Part shown: positions 28,901 through 37,635 of the stretch, one piece after another
How the letters are laid out: the number at the start of each line of letters is the position of its first letter
Position numbering within the stretch: position 1 is the stretch's first letter
NCBI RefSeq assembly: GCF_000576635.1
Contig: NZ_AVFL01000024.1
Coordinates: forward strand, 1-64,000
Length of the DNA: 64,000 nucleotides
Source: Skermanella stibiiresistens SB22
Lineage (GTDB): Bacteria; Pseudomonadota; Alphaproteobacteria; Azospirillales; Azospirillaceae
Direction of reading: 5' to 3'
Translations under genes and position numbers: made by a program
Notes under the pieces: generated by a model
Told to the model about the DNA's origin: nothing
Database searches by the model: none
Seen by the model: the letters and a program-made list of their open reading frames with translations, nothing else

Positions 28901-29380
28901 GGCAAAGGCACGACGGTCAAGCTGTACCTGCCGCGCCACGCCGACGCGCCCCCGCCCGAGCCGGAGACGACACCCGCCCCGGCGCCCCCGGAGCCGAAAA
29001 CCGTCGGCAAGGGCGAGACCATCCTCGTGCTCGAGGACGAGGGACTGGTGAGGATGTTGCTGGTCCAGTCGCTGGAGAAGCGCGGCTACCGCGTGATCGA
29101 GACCTACGATCCCGAGGACGCCGTCAAGGTCCTGGAATCCGGCGACAGGATCGACCTGCTGGCGACCGATGTGGGCTTGCCCGGCATGAACGGCCGTCAA
29201 GTCGCCGAGATCGCCCGCCGGCACCGTCCCGACCTGCCGATCCTGTTCCTGACCGGCTACGCCCACAACGCCGCCCTGGACGACGACACACTCGGCCCCC
29301 GCACCCAGGTGCTGAGCAAACCCTTCAACATCCGCGTCCTGCTGGCGAAGATCGCCGCCATGCTGGCGAGCGCCGGGTAA
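25916..29380 (+). CDS. Hybrid sensor histidine kinase with two GAF and several PAS domains
   Basis: A 1154-residue soluble hybrid kinase with no membrane segment. The order is an N-terminal PAS-like domain (~10-165, [20 protein letters not shown]), GAF 1 (~170-320), PAS (~342-450), GAF 2 (~472-630), PAS (~655-770), the HisKA phospho-acceptor segment ([16 protein letters not shown], His ~787), HATPase_c ([22 protein letters not shown]) and a receiver domain (~1035-1150, VLEDEG, phospho-Asp in [13 protein letters not shown]). The GAF domains are near copies of each other ([25 protein letters not shown]). ATG 25916 is preferred because the residues an upstream GTG start would add are low-complexity and rich in Pro/Arg. 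Confidence 0.9.
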   Translation: MMIAPEGDQPAFLSGGGEMGARMRAHDWSASPLGIPRDWPVALRTAIGITLNSRHPMYVAWGPDLLFFHNDSYIPLLGAKHPAELGQPFQRLWAEIWDDLRLLTERALAGEAIWFEDFHLSMSRNGVIEDTWFTFSFSPLRDEGGEVAGFLCACMETTREVLARRRLTLQLDLAERLRTLDTSGDIALVAAETLGRHFKAARAGYGEIDRDGLTVSIERDWTDGRLPGLAGRSFPLDLFGSAVVACLQGGRTLLINDVGTDPRLSGVPFSLEIAARAVLAVPLIKSGRLAAILYLHEPMPRQWTDADAELAGGVVERTWEAIERARAVAALNLQRAEESERLRRLFEQAPSFMAVLREPGHVHELANATYRRLVGDRDIIGLPIRQAMPELAEQGIVQLLDRVHATGRPHVGGAVRLLFQRSGDATRSAALEERFVDLVFQPITRGDGTTAGIFIDGNDVTDLVRARERSACLVELGDRLRDLNDTGAIARTAAEILGRTLGVPRAGYGKVDPTGRTVTIERDWTDGRVASVAGLHHFRDYGDFVDALRHGETVVIPDVTTDPHTAGKADLLNSLDVAALVNVPIMEDGRLSALLYLHDVTPRDWSDDELSLIRDVADRTWAAAERARSEAALRQFNRTLEQQVAERTRDRDRMWRLSTDVMLVARFDGTVVAVNPAWTTLLGWSEAELLAGSFLDLVHPDDRATTEAEAGNLAKGLVTLRFENRYRHKDGSYRVISWTAVPDENHIHAVGRDMTAEREAVQALRAAEDALRQSQKMEAVGQLTGGVAHDFNNLLQAILGNLDMLRDKVADRPDLSRHVDFAIQAGDRAATLTQRLLAFARRQPLAPTSLNLNTLVGDMRELIQRSVGEAIVLRTVLAGGLWRVWADANQVENGLLNLVINARDAMPAGGRLTIETCNASLDGRYIATEFGLQPGEYACLSVTDTGAGMPRDVVDRAFEPFFTTKPIGQGTGLGLSQLYGFARQSGGHAAIYSEEGKGTTVKLYLPRHADAPPPEPETTPAPAPPEPKTVGKGETILVLEDEGLVRMLLVQSLEKRGYRVIETYDPEDAVKVLESGDRIDLLATDVGLPGMNGRQVAEIARRHRPDLPILFLTGYAHNAALDDDTLGPRTQVLSKPFNIRVLLAKIAAMLASAG

Positions 29381-29417
29381 CTTTTCCCGAAACCATCCAG
29401 TGGCATGGTGGCCGGAG

Positions 29418-29499
29418 CCGTAGGTCGGGTAGAGCGCAGCGGCACCCGACAAGCAGGCGAGTTGGTGTCGGGTGCCGCTGCGCTCTACCCGACCTACGG
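29418..29499. repeat. 34-bp perfect inverted repeat (REP-like palindrome)
   Basis: Arms 29418-29451 and 29466-29499 are exact complements over 34 bases (left arm begins CCGTAGGTCGGGTAGAGCGC) around a 14-base loop. The arm reads like a widespread interspersed GTAGGTCGGGT..CACCCGACA palindrome. It sits between two convergent genes and could also end transcription in both directions. No second copy was noticed in this window. Confidence 0.85.
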
Positions 29500-29610
29500 T
29501 TGAATGACTTGTGGGCTAGTTGCAATCGCGGCAGATCGGCGCCCCGCGCTGGTCGCAACTCTAGCCGGCGGACGGCCTCGTTCCCGCCGCGAACTTCGGA
29601 ATACCCAGCC

Positions 29611-30663
29611 TCAATGCGAATGCCGGTGGTGCAGGTCGGGGTAATGCGGGTGGCGGTGGACCATCGGGGCGTGGCGGTGCCAGTGGCTATGGGGTTCCCC
29701 CGACGGGTCGCCGGGGCCGTGGGTGTGCCGGTGGTGCCGGTCGTGGGTATGCCGGTGCTCATGCCCCAGGGGCGGATGCGCGTGTTCGTGCTCGTGCCGC
29801 TCGGTCAGGTGGAGCCAGAGGCCGACGGCCATCAGGCACCCCGCGATCAGCAGGCGCGTCGAAAGCGGTTCGCCCAGCATGACGACGGCCAATGAAGCGC
29901 CAATGAAGGGCGCCAGCGAGAAATAGGCCCCCGTGCGCGCGGTTCCCAGATGCCGCAGGCCAAGCACGAACAGCGCCAGACTGACGCCATAGCCGAGGAA
30001 GCCCACCACCCCAGCCGCCAGCAGCGTTCCGGCTCCCGGCCAAGCCGCTCCTTGGGCCAGCGCCAGCGACAGGTTGACGCAACCCGCAACCAGTCCTTTG
30101 GTCATGGCGATCTGGACCGGGTCGGCCGACGACAGCTTGCGGGTCAGGTTGTTGTCCACGCCCCACGCGAGGCAGGCCGCCGCGATGAAGGCGGCTCCCC
30201 AGCCCAATTCCGTGGCGTCTCCTCCCCGCCACGACAGCAGTGCCGCGCCAGCCAGGATCGCGAAGGCGCCCAGGATCAGGCGCCGGTCGACATTCTCCCG
30301 AAAGACGATCCAGGCGATCGCCATCGTGGCGAGGCCTTCCAGGTTGAGCAGCAGCGAGGCGCTGGCGGCGTCGGTCGTTGTCAGTCCCAGCATCAGGAAC
30401 AGCGGCCCCAGGATGCCGCCCGAAACCACGACCACCGCCAGCCAGGGCATGTCCGACCGGCGGAGCGGCGCCTCCACCGCCGGCAGGCCCAAGGACCCGC
30501 GCGACCGGTGGACGACTCCAAGTCCCAGTCCCGCTCCCAGGTAAAGCAGCCCCGCCAGCAACCATGCGTCGACGTCGCCGAGCAAAAGTTTGGCGAAAGG
30601 CGTGCTGGCACCGAACAGGATCGCGGAAAGTAGAGCCAAGGCGACTCCAGTCGGCAGTACCAT
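29611..30663 (-). CDS. EamA/DMT-family transporter with histidine-rich C-terminus
   Basis: A 350-residue member of the drug/metabolite transporter superfamily. Ten hydrophobic segments form two EamA halves (GVALALLSAILFGASTPFAK and GWGAAFIAAACLAWGVDNNL mark the starts). After the last helix a ~62-residue tail has more than 20 histidines in HxH runs (RHEHEHAH, GHEHRHTHDRHHRHTH, and a final HHRHSH). Such tails bind zinc, nickel or cobalt, so metal export, sensing or storage is suggested, but this is inference. ATG 30663 is chosen because the upstream extension lacks membrane-protein character. Confidence 0.88.
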   Translation of the reverse strand: MVLPTGVALALLSAILFGASTPFAKLLLGDVDAWLLAGLLYLGAGLGLGVVHRSRGSLGLPAVEAPLRRSDMPWLAVVVVSGGILGPLFLMLGLTTTDAASASLLLNLEGLATMAIAWIVFRENVDRRLILGAFAILAGAALLSWRGGDATELGWGAAFIAAACLAWGVDNNLTRKLSSADPVQIAMTKGLVAGCVNLSLALAQGAAWPGAGTLLAAGVVGFLGYGVSLALFVLGLRHLGTARTGAYFSLAPFIGASLAVVMLGEPLSTRLLIAGCLMAVGLWLHLTERHEHEHAHPPLGHEHRHTHDRHHRHTHGPGDPSGEPHSHWHRHAPMVHRHPHYPDLHHRHSH

Positions 30664-30980
30664 GTCAGGCTCTCCATGAACGCCTTTTGATCGATGTCCG
30701 GACGGGCGGCCCGACATCCGTCTTGTGGGTTCCTTATAGTGGATTATATTCGCTCCCTCCGGTGTCGGCATCCAAAAGCATCGACACCAAGGACCCATCC
30801 TGAAAGAGATCGAAGCCTTCCACGCTCCGGCCCCGCTGGACGGTGCCTCCTGGGTTGGGGGCAACAGGTGGGAGAGCCGCGCTTTCGTGGCAAACAAAGT
30901 GACGGAAAGATGCAAGCTGTGTATGGATGGCTGTCAGTCGTGTGCGAACGTCCACAGACCGCGATCGTGGGATAAGGTGT
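30664..30980. other. Divergent intergenic region between DMT and kup genes
   Basis: About 317 bases holding promoters for both genes. GATGTC (30693-30698) and GACATC (30713-30718) form an inverted pair close to the DMT start and could be an operator. GGTGTCG (30761-30767) and CGACACC (30782-30788) form a 7-bp hairpin. An AT-rich TTATATT at about 30744-30750 could be a -10 box. A leftward frame here is open but has no start or ribosome site, so I do not call it a gene. Confidence 0.4.
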
Positions 30981-32906
30981 ATGCAGAGCAGAAGTGAAAC
31001 CGCTCCCATCGCGGCGCACGGTCCAGCGGACGCACATGGAGGAAAATCCTCCATCTTCACCCTGTTCTTCGGGGCCATCGGCGTGGTCTTCGGAGATATC
31101 GGCACCAGTCCGCTCTACACGATGAAGGAGACCTTCGCCGGTCCCCACCCCCTGGCCCTCGATCGACTTCACGTCTACGGCGTCCTATCCTTGATCTTTT
31201 GGGCCGTGATGTGCGTCGTGTCGATCAAGTACGTCATCATCATCATGCGGGCCGACAACAGGGGCGAGGGCGGCAGCTTGGCGTTGCTGGCCCTGCTGCG
31301 CCGCACGGCGGAGGGCAGGCTCGGCATCGTCAGGCTGGTCAGCGTGCTCGGCGTCTTCGCGGCGGCGCTGTTCTACGGCGACAGCATGATCACGCCGGCG
31401 ATCTCCGTGCTGTCCGCCGTGGAGGGGCTGGAGGTGGCGGCGCCGCAGCTCCACTACGCGGTCGTGCCACTGACCATCGCGATCCTGGTCGGATTGTTCC
31501 TGGTCCAGCGCCACGGATCGGCCAGCATCGGCGTGCTGTTCGGCCCGGTCATGACGCTGTGGTTCGGCATGCTGGCCTTCCTGGGCGTCATGAACATCGG
31601 GCAGGCTCCCGACGTGCTCTGGGCGCTCAGCCCGCATTACGCGCTCGCCTTCATCATGCAGGATGGCGTCATCGCCTTCCTGGCGCTGGGATCGGTCGTG
31701 CTGGCGGTGACGGGAGCCGAGGCGCTGTACACCGACATGGGCCATTTCGGACGGCTGCCGATCCGGCTCGCCTGGTACCTGCTGGTGTTGCCGGCCCTGA
31801 TGCTGAACTATTTCGGCCAGGGCGCGCTCCTGCTCAAGCATCCCGAGTCGATCGAGAACCCTTTCTTCCATCTGGCGCCCGCCTGGGCCGGCGTCCCGAT
31901 GGTCATCCTCGCCACGGTCGCGTCGGTGATCGCCTCGCAGGCGGTGATCTCCGGGGCGTTCTCCGTCACCCGGCAGGCGATCCAGCTGGGCTATCTGCCC
32001 CGGATGAACATCGTCCACACCTCGGAGCGCGAGATCGGCCAGATCTACATCCCGGCGCTCAACTGGACGCTGGCGGTGTTCGTGATAGCGCTGGTCCTGG
32101 GCTTCCAGACGTCGAGCAGTCTGGCGTCGGCCTATGGCATCGCCGTCACCGGAACCATGATCATCGACACCGTGCTGATCGCCATGGTGATGCTGCTGCT
32201 GTGGAAATGGGCGGCGAAGCCGACGATCCTGCTGATCGCGTTCTTCCTGTTCATCGACCTCTCGTTCTTCCTCGCCAACTCGACCAAGATCCTGCATGGC
32301 GGCTGGTTCCCGCTGGCGGTCGGCATCGCGATCTTCATCCTGCTGACGACCTGGAACTATGGCCGGGCGCTGCTGAAGGCGGGCTTGGAGCGCGACGCCA
32401 TCCCGGTCGAGGATTTCTTCGCCAACGTGTCGACCCGAATCACCCGGGTTCCCGGCACCGCCGTGTTCCTGGCCAGCGTCTCGGGCGGCGTGCCGCTCTC
32501 GCTCCTGCACAACCTCAAGCACAATCACGTGCTGCACGAGCGGGTCGTGCTGCTGAGCGTGATCGTCGACGAGGTGCCGTTCGTGCCAGCCGACCGCTGC
32601 GTCGAATCGCAGGAGATCGGCGGCAACTGCTTCCGGGTGAACCTGCATTACGGCTACATGCAGGCGACCAACATCCCCAAGACATTGGCCAACGCGCGCT
32701 ATGACCAGTTGGGATTCTTCTACGAGCCGATGCGGATCTCGTATTTCCTCAGCCGCAAGACGGTGATCCCCAGCTCCAAGCCGGGCATGTCCCTGTGGCG
32801 GGAAAAGCTGTTCGCCTGGATGGTGCGCAGTTCGGCGACGCCGATGGAATTCTTCTGCCTGCCGGTCAACCGGGTGGTGGAGTTGGGCGGTCAGGTCGAG
32901 ATCTGA
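30981..32906 (+). CDS. kup: Low-affinity potassium uptake protein Kup
   Basis: A 641-residue Kup/HAK/KUP potassium-proton symporter. The N-terminus has GVVFGDIGTSPLYTMKETF and then RADNRGEGGSLALLALL; LFYGDSMITPAISVLSAVEG follows, all family signatures. Twelve membrane segments occupy residues ~30-460, followed by a cytoplasmic C-terminal domain ending FFCLPVNRVVELGGQVEI. ATG 30981 has AAGG upstream and gives the usual short variable head. It converges on the tatA gene with a 16-base gap. Confidence 0.95.
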   Translation: MQSRSETAPIAAHGPADAHGGKSSIFTLFFGAIGVVFGDIGTSPLYTMKETFAGPHPLALDRLHVYGVLSLIFWAVMCVVSIKYVIIIMRADNRGEGGSLALLALLRRTAEGRLGIVRLVSVLGVFAAALFYGDSMITPAISVLSAVEGLEVAAPQLHYAVVPLTIAILVGLFLVQRHGSASIGVLFGPVMTLWFGMLAFLGVMNIGQAPDVLWALSPHYALAFIMQDGVIAFLALGSVVLAVTGAEALYTDMGHFGRLPIRLAWYLLVLPALMLNYFGQGALLLKHPESIENPFFHLAPAWAGVPMVILATVASVIASQAVISGAFSVTRQAIQLGYLPRMNIVHTSEREIGQIYIPALNWTLAVFVIALVLGFQTSSSLASAYGIAVTGTMIIDTVLIAMVMLLLWKWAAKPTILLIAFFLFIDLSFFLANSTKILHGGWFPLAVGIAIFILLTTWNYGRALLKAGLERDAIPVEDFFANVSTRITRVPGTAVFLASVSGGVPLSLLHNLKHNHVLHERVVLLSVIVDEVPFVPADRCVESQEIGGNCFRVNLHYGYMQATNIPKTLANARYDQLGFFYEPMRISYFLSRKTVIPSSKPGMSLWREKLFAWMVRSSATPMEFFCLPVNRVVELGGQVEI

Positions 32907-32922
32907 CCACCCTCTCCCGTGT

Positions 32923-33171
32923 TTAGAGCGAGTCCTCGCGGGACCGGGCGCGGGCGACATCCTCGCGCCGCTGTTCCAGGCGCTCGTCCAGGGTGCCTGG
33001 TCCGCCAGCGACCGGACCAGGGGTTTCCTTGTCGTCATCGTTCATGTTGCGCTTGAAGCTCTTGATGCCTTTGGCGACGTCGCCCATGACATTGGGAAGC
33101 TTGCCGGCGCCGAAGATGATCACGATCACCACGAGAACGACGATCCAATGCCAGATACTGAAAGAGCCCAT
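32923..33171 (-). CDS. tatA: Sec-independent translocase component TatA (solitary)
   Basis: An 82-residue TatA/E protein. It has a single N-terminal helix ([20 protein letters not shown]), the [20 protein letters not shown] hinge and amphipathic helix, and a charged tail. TatA oligomerises to form the transient pore of twin-arginine export. No tatB or tatC lies beside it. It is the last gene after a MotA-like and MotB-like pair on the same strand, 48 bases downstream of the latter. Exported TAT substrates occur nearby (the IorB-type subunit has SRRDFL). Confidence 0.92.
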   Translation of the reverse strand: MGSFSIWHWIVVLVVIVIIFGAGKLPNVMGDVAKGIKSFKRNMNDDDKETPGPVAGGPGTLDERLEQRREDVARARSREDSL

Positions 33172-33219
33172 GAATAACCTGCGTTTGGGTGCTCCGCTCC
33201 TCCTTGTTCCGGCCTGACC

Positions 33220-33825
33220 CTAGGTCTTGCCCGGAGAACGGAGCGGCTTGAAGACCGAGTGGACGGAGTTTGGCGCGAGATTGCATTGCTCATCAAGCCT
33301 GAATCGCAGCGCCGTCAGTTCCTGCCCCTCCCGATCGAGTTGAACCCGCGTGTTGACCACGTTCCGCGCGTTCTGCTCGGCCGAGCAGCGGACCGTCACA
33401 TCGACGGGAACGGGATACTTGGCCTCGAGGTTGCGGAACAAATGCAGGTTGATCGTGTATTCGCCGGGCGGGACGCTGCGGCTGAACTGGTTCTCATAGC
33501 GCAACGGCGTCGGATTGTTGGATCCCAGATCGTCGCGCAGCAGGTTCATGATCAGCCCGCCCTTGTTCGAATACCCGACGGGCGTGTCGCCGGGCGCCTG
33601 CACCCACAGGTCGACATCGGTCCGCCAATTGTCCGGCCATTGGGCGTCGACGATCACGTTGCCAGGCGGGTTGATCGAGCCCGAGGTCTGGGCGTCGGCC
33701 TTCTTGGGGTCGTTCATGAAAGGCACCGCCAGGACGGCGCAGGCGACGAAGCCGCACAGCAGCAGCGTGAGCATGTCGCGGGCCACCAATGTGCCCGTCT
33801 GGTCCTCGCCGATGAAGTCGTTCAT
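33220..33825 (-). CDS. MotB/ExbD-like protein with DUF2135-like periplasmic domain
   Basis: A 201-residue bitopic protein. One N-terminal membrane helix starts at Asp17 (VARDMLTLLLCGFVACAVL), resembling the plug helix of MotB/ExbD where an Asp carries the proton. The periplasmic part is not an OmpA or TonB-binding domain. The stretches NWRTDVDLWVQAPGDTP, VGYSNKGG, LRDDLGSNN and VPPGEYTINLHLF resemble DUF2135/C2-like beta-sandwich proteins. The protein follows a MotA/TolQ-like gene by one base, so the two probably form a proton-driven complex. ATG 33825 fits the short cytoplasmic head of the family. Confidence 0.65.
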   Translation of the reverse strand: MNDFIGEDQTGTLVARDMLTLLLCGFVACAVLAVPFMNDPKKADAQTSGSINPPGNVIVDAQWPDNWRTDVDLWVQAPGDTPVGYSNKGGLIMNLLRDDLGSNNPTPLRYENQFSRSVPPGEYTINLHLFRNLEAKYPVPVDVTVRCSAEQNARNVVNTRVQLDREGQELTALRFRLDEQCNLAPNSVHSVFKPLRSPGKT

Positions 33826-33826
33826 C

Positions 33827-34522
33827 TCACAGCCCTCCGCTGGTCGCGGCACCCCGAGGCAAGGCGGCGCCCAGGGCCGGGGTCGGAACCGGCGCGTGGG
33901 GGGCCGGAGGCGGAGTCGTCAGCTGGGCGCGCTGGTGCTTTTGGGCATGAGCCCGGTCCATGATCAGCGCGCAGAGCGATGCCGTGGCGCCGCGCAGCAG
34001 TTGGAGGTTGCAGGTCGTCCACAGGCAGAAGATGCCGCCCAGCATGGTGGCGTAGATCGCGACACCCAGACCGCCCGCCAGCGTGCTGACCAAGGCTCCG
34101 GCCGAGGACGCGTTGCTGACCTTGTCGGGGGTGATGTTGGCGGCGAACAGGCTGAAGCCCCAGGCGGTTCCGATCAGCCCCAGCAGTCCGAGCGAGTTGG
34201 CGACGTGCTGAATGTGGGAGATCCGTGAGAACAGGCGCATCTCCAGGGCGCGCTCGCTCTCCACGCTCAGCATCCGGCCCTGTCCCCGCTTGACCCGGTC
34301 CAACTCGTCGCCGACCTTCCACACCCGGTAGGCCGTCATGATCAGCCCGACCACGAACACGAAGCCGATGATCATCGCCGCGAGGGCGATATCCCCATGA
34401 AAGATCCTATCGAGGAAGCCCTGGTAATAGAAAACGAGCCCAATGGCAAAGCCGGCGATGTTGAAAGCCACGAATTTCGCTCTGAGGAGTCCTTCGAATT
34501 CCATGACGGCAAACCCTTTCAT
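33827..34522 (-). CDS. MotA/TolQ/ExbB-type proton channel protein
   Basis: A 231-residue membrane protein. Two N-terminal helices are followed by a cytoplasmic segment and the conserved pair of C-terminal helices: LGLLGLIGTAWGFSLF, then SAGALVSTLAGGLGVAIYAT and MLGGIFCLWTTC, the MotA/TolQ/ExbB pattern. A proline-rich cytoplasmic tail ends the protein. It should conduct protons together with the MotB-like partner immediately downstream and transmit force to a periplasmic target. ATG 34522 has GAGAG upstream; ATG 34504 with AAAGGG is an alternative start. Confidence 0.85.
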   Translation of the reverse strand: MKGFAVMEFEGLLRAKFVAFNIAGFAIGLVFYYQGFLDRIFHGDIALAAMIIGFVFVVGLIMTAYRVWKVGDELDRVKRGQGRMLSVESERALEMRLFSRISHIQHVANSLGLLGLIGTAWGFSLFAANITPDKVSNASSAGALVSTLAGGLGVAIYATMLGGIFCLWTTCNLQLLRGATASLCALIMDRAHAQKHQRAQLTTPPPAPHAPVPTPALGAALPRGAATSGGL

Positions 34523-34912
34523 TTCTCTCTGAGAAGCTGACAGGTTCCAGTTTTGGACGCACCCTTGGCGCGGGATGCCGACTATCAGGGCGGGCCGGAG
34601 CTAAACTGGGTTCGAGCGGTAAACAAGCGGACGGGCCTTTCAGCCCAAGGCGTTTTTGGCCTTGCTGTTCATTGGCATCAATCATGGCGCGATGACTGGA
34701 CTGGAAAAGCTGGGCAAACGGATGACTTGAATACCGGGACAGGTCGCCCTCGGGCCGGGCACGAACCCTCGGCGGTCCGTCTCAACCCGATTGCGCCACA
34801 CCCGGCTCCGGGTTATCGTGAACACCGGACATGATTGGTCAAACCAACTAAAATAATCAACAAGTTCATGGGATTGGCAGGTCGCTTCGGTGACCGGGAC
34901 AGGAGGGAGCCC
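34523..34912. other. Divergent regulatory region of the stator-like and ior-fcc-sox operons
   Basis: About 390 bases without a convincing gene. It contains the inverted repeat at 34835-34847 and, just left of it, the short palindrome ACCCGGCTCCGGGT. The ribosome site AGGAGGG at 34901-34907 lies 5 bases before the GTG start of the iorA-like gene and fixes that start. Confidence 0.5.
34835..34847. promoter_or_regulatory. Candidate GntR-type operator upstream of the ior-fcc-sox operon
   Basis: TTGGT-CAA-ACCAA is a perfect inverted repeat matching the TNGTNNNACNA pattern bound by FadR-subfamily GntR regulators. It sits 65 bases before the operon start, in an AT-richer stretch (CTAAAATAATC follows). 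No GntR gene is in the window. Confidence 0.35.
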
Positions 34913-35407
34913 GTGGTACAGCTTACCGTCAATGGCAAGACGCACGATGTCGAGGTCGATCCCGATACACCCTTGCTCTGGGTGATCCGAGAGCAGATCG
35001 GCCTCACGGGCACCAAGTTCGGCTGCGGCATCGCGCAGTGCGGCGCCTGCACCGTCCATCTCGACGGCGTCGCCGTCCGGTCCTGCGTGACACCGGTCAA
35101 CTCCGTCGCGCCCGAACAGCAAATCGTCACGATCGAGGGCCTGTCGCCCGATGGCGCCCACCCGCTCCAGAAGGCCTGGGTGGCGTTGGACGTGCCGCAA
35201 TGCGGCTACTGTCAGTCAGGCCAGATCATGGCCGCCGCCGCCCTGCTCCAGTCGAACCAGAACCCCAGCGACGACGACATCAACGCGGAGATGACCAACA
35301 TCTGCCGCTGCGGCACCTACAACCGCATCCGCGCCGCCATCCGGATGGCGACGGGCGCGGATACCGGTTCCAACGAAACCCGGCCCAAAGAAGTCGGGCG
35401 CGGCTAA
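34913..35407 (+). CDS. iorA: Molybdenum hydroxylase [2Fe-2S] subunit (IorA-like)
   Basis: A 164-residue iron-sulfur subunit of the xanthine-oxidase family. The plant-type [2Fe-2S] cluster is held by [18 protein letters not shown] plus a downstream Cys. The second cluster is held by CGYCQSGQ and [10 protein letters not shown] in the helical domain. GTG 34913 is chosen because AGGAGGG lies 5 bases before it and the protein then has the normal family length. It passes electrons from the molybdenum subunit to an acceptor. It is the first gene of an eight-gene operon running to 41215. Confidence 0.9.
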   Translation: MVQLTVNGKTHDVEVDPDTPLLWVIREQIGLTGTKFGCGIAQCGACTVHLDGVAVRSCVTPVNSVAPEQQIVTIEGLSPDGAHPLQKAWVALDVPQCGYCQSGQIMAAAALLQSNQNPSDDDINAEMTNICRCGTYNRIRAAIRMATGADTGSNETRPKEVGRG

Positions 35408-35430
35408 GGCCACCATTCGGGAGATATCAG

Positions 35431-37635
35431 ATGACGATAGCGTTCAAGCCGTCGCGCCGTGACTTCCTGGCTGGCTCCACCGCCGCCGCGGGCGGTCTCA
35501 TGCTGGGCTTCCACATTCCGTTCAACGCGGTGTCCGAGGCGAATGCCGCGACGCCCCCGTTCGCCGGGACCGCCACGCCGGAACTCAACGCCTGGGTCGT
35601 GGTCAAGCCGGACGAGACCGTGGTGATCCGGATCGCGCGGGTTGAGATGGGGCAGGGGACCCTGACCGGTCTCGCCCAATTGGTCGCCGAGGAGTTGGAT
35701 TGCGATTGGTCGCGCGTCACGACCGAGTATCCCAGCCCCGGCCAGAACGTCGCGCGCAACCGGGTCTGGGGCAACTTCCAGACGGCGGGCAGCCGCGGCA
35801 TCCGCGATTCCCAGGATTACGTCCGCAAGGGCGGGGCCGCCGCCCGCGTCATGCTGATCCAGGCCGCCGCCAACGAGTGGAAGGTGCCGGCCTCGGAATG
35901 CGCCGCGGAGAAGGGCGTCATCACCCACAAGGCGTCCGGCCGCACCACCACCTATGGCAAGGTGACCTTGGCCGCCGCCCAGCTCACCCCGCCCGCCGAG
36001 GTGACGCTGAAGGACCCGAAGGACTGGAAGATCGCCGGCAAGTCGGTCAACCGGCTCGATACGCCGGACAAGACCAATGGCAAGCTGGTCTATTCGATCG
36101 ACGTCACGATGCCCGGCATGCTGAACGCGGCGATCCGCGAATGCCCTGTGTTCGGCGGCAAGGTCAAGAGCTTCGACGCCGCGGCGGTGGAGAAGATGCC
36201 CGGCGTCAAGCGGGTCGTCGCCGTCGGCGACACGGGTGTCGCGGTGGTCGCCGATACCTGGTGGCGCGCCAAGACCGCGCTCGATGCCCTGCCGGTCGAA
36301 TGGGATGACGGCCCCAACGCCGATGTGTCGAGCGAGGACATCGCCGCGACGCTGCGGGAAGGACTCGACGCCACCGACGCCTTCGTCGGCAACCAGTCCG
36401 GCGACGTCAAGGCCTCGCTGGCCAAGCCCGGCAACAAGGTGGTGGAGGCGGTCTATGGCTATCCGTTCCAGCATCACGTGACCATGGAACCGATGAACGC
36501 GACCGCGCTGTTCACCGCCGACCGCTGCGAGGTATGGACCGCGACCCAGAACGCCGAGGCGGCGCTCGCCACGGCCTCCACCGCCGCCGGTCTGCCGATC
36601 CCGCAATGCGACGTCCATCGCCTGCACCTGGGAGGCGGCTTTGGGCGGCGTTCGTCCAGCCACGACTATGTCCGGCAGGCGGTCCTGATCGCCAAGGAGA
36701 TGCCGGGCACGCCGGTCAAGCTGATCTGGACGCGCGAGGAGGACATGCTCCATGGCCGGTACCACCCGGTCACCCAATGCAAGCTGACCGGGGCGCTCGA
36801 CGCCAAGGGCGATCTCGACGGGCTGCACATGCGGATCTCCGGCCAGTCGATCCTGGCGACGATCAACCCGCAGGCCCTCCAGAACGGACGCGACCCGGCG
36901 ACATTCCAGGGCTTGAACGCGGGGGGCGCCGAGGGGGTTCTGGGTTACACCATCCCCAACCTCCTGATCGACCACGCCATGCGCAACCCGCCGGTGCCGC
37001 CGGGTTTCTGGCGCGGCGTCAACAACAACCAGAACGCCATCTACCTGGAATGCTTCATGGACGAGCTGGCCCACGCGGCCGGCGCCGATCCCCTGGAGTT
37101 CCGCCGCAAGCTGCTGGTCAACCATCCCAAGCACCGGGCCGTGCTCGACGCCGTCGCGGAGAAGGCCGGCTGGGGCAAGCCAGCACCGGAGGGCGTCTTC
37201 CGCGGCTTGTCGCAGCAGATGGGGTTCGGCAGCTATGTGGCGGCCTGCGCCGAGGTCTCGGTCAGCGACGATGGCAAGCTCAAGATCCACCGCATCGTCG
37301 CCGCGACCGACAGCGGACACGCGGTCAATCCCCAGCAGATCGCGGCCCAGGTCGAGGGCTCGTTCGTCTATGGACTGACGGCGCTGCTCCATGGTGAGAT
37401 CACCGTGAAAGGCGGCCGGGTCGAGCAGGAGAACTTCGACACCTACCCGATGATGCTGATGGACGAGATGCCCGAGGTCGAGACCATCGTGATGCCATCG
37501 GGCGGCTTCTGGGGAGGTGTCGGCGAGCCGACCATCTTCGTGGCGGCGCCCGCCGTGCTCAACGCGATCTTCGCCGCGACCGGCAAGCGCATCCGCTCGG
37601 TGCCCCTGACCAAAGCCGACCTGCGCAAGGCATGA
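35431..37635 (+). CDS. iorB: Molybdenum hydroxylase large subunit (IorB-like), TAT-exported
   Basis: A 734-residue molybdopterin-binding subunit of the isoquinoline 1-oxidoreductase/aldehyde dehydrogenase group. The N-terminus is a twin-arginine signal (SRRDFLAGSTAAAGGLMLGF). Cofactor-contact motifs are visible: HLGGGFGRRSSSHDYVRQAV, VPPGFWRGVNNNQNAIYLEC and the terminal GGFWGGVGEPTIFVAAPAVL, whose Glu is the catalytic base position. IorB-type enzymes hydroxylate heterocycles or oxidise aldehydes; the real substrate here is unknown. The stop overlaps the small cytochrome c gene, which is a likely electron acceptor. Confidence 0.9.
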   Translation: MTIAFKPSRRDFLAGSTAAAGGLMLGFHIPFNAVSEANAATPPFAGTATPELNAWVVVKPDETVVIRIARVEMGQGTLTGLAQLVAEELDCDWSRVTTEYPSPGQNVARNRVWGNFQTAGSRGIRDSQDYVRKGGAAARVMLIQAAANEWKVPASECAAEKGVITHKASGRTTTYGKVTLAAAQLTPPAEVTLKDPKDWKIAGKSVNRLDTPDKTNGKLVYSIDVTMPGMLNAAIRECPVFGGKVKSFDAAAVEKMPGVKRVVAVGDTGVAVVADTWWRAKTALDALPVEWDDGPNADVSSEDIAATLREGLDATDAFVGNQSGDVKASLAKPGNKVVEAVYGYPFQHHVTMEPMNATALFTADRCEVWTATQNAEAALATASTAAGLPIPQCDVHRLHLGGGFGRRSSSHDYVRQAVLIAKEMPGTPVKLIWTREEDMLHGRYHPVTQCKLTGALDAKGDLDGLHMRISGQSILATINPQALQNGRDPATFQGLNAGGAEGVLGYTIPNLLIDHAMRNPPVPPGFWRGVNNNQNAIYLECFMDELAHAAGADPLEFRRKLLVNHPKHRAVLDAVAEKAGWGKPAPEGVFRGLSQQMGFGSYVAACAEVSVSDDGKLKIHRIVAATDSGHAVNPQQIAAQVEGSFVYGLTALLHGEITVKGGRVEQENFDTYPMMLMDEMPEVETIVMPSGGFWGGVGEPTIFVAAPAVLNAIFAATGKRIRSVPLTKADLRKA

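Noticed and set aside
30734-31105. Leftward open frame between the DMT and kup genes with protein-like sequence (GFDLFQDGSLVSMLLDAD)
   Set aside because: It has no ribosome site, overlaps the start of kup on the other strand and has no recognisable family, so it is treated as chance.
31185-33038. 617-codon leftward frame opposite kup
   Set aside because: Kup is unmistakable on the other strand; the shadow is rich in His, Asp, Gln and Arg with no domain.
35404-37392. 662-codon leftward frame opposite iorB
   Set aside because: The iorB sequence is conserved on the plus strand; the shadow is low-complexity.
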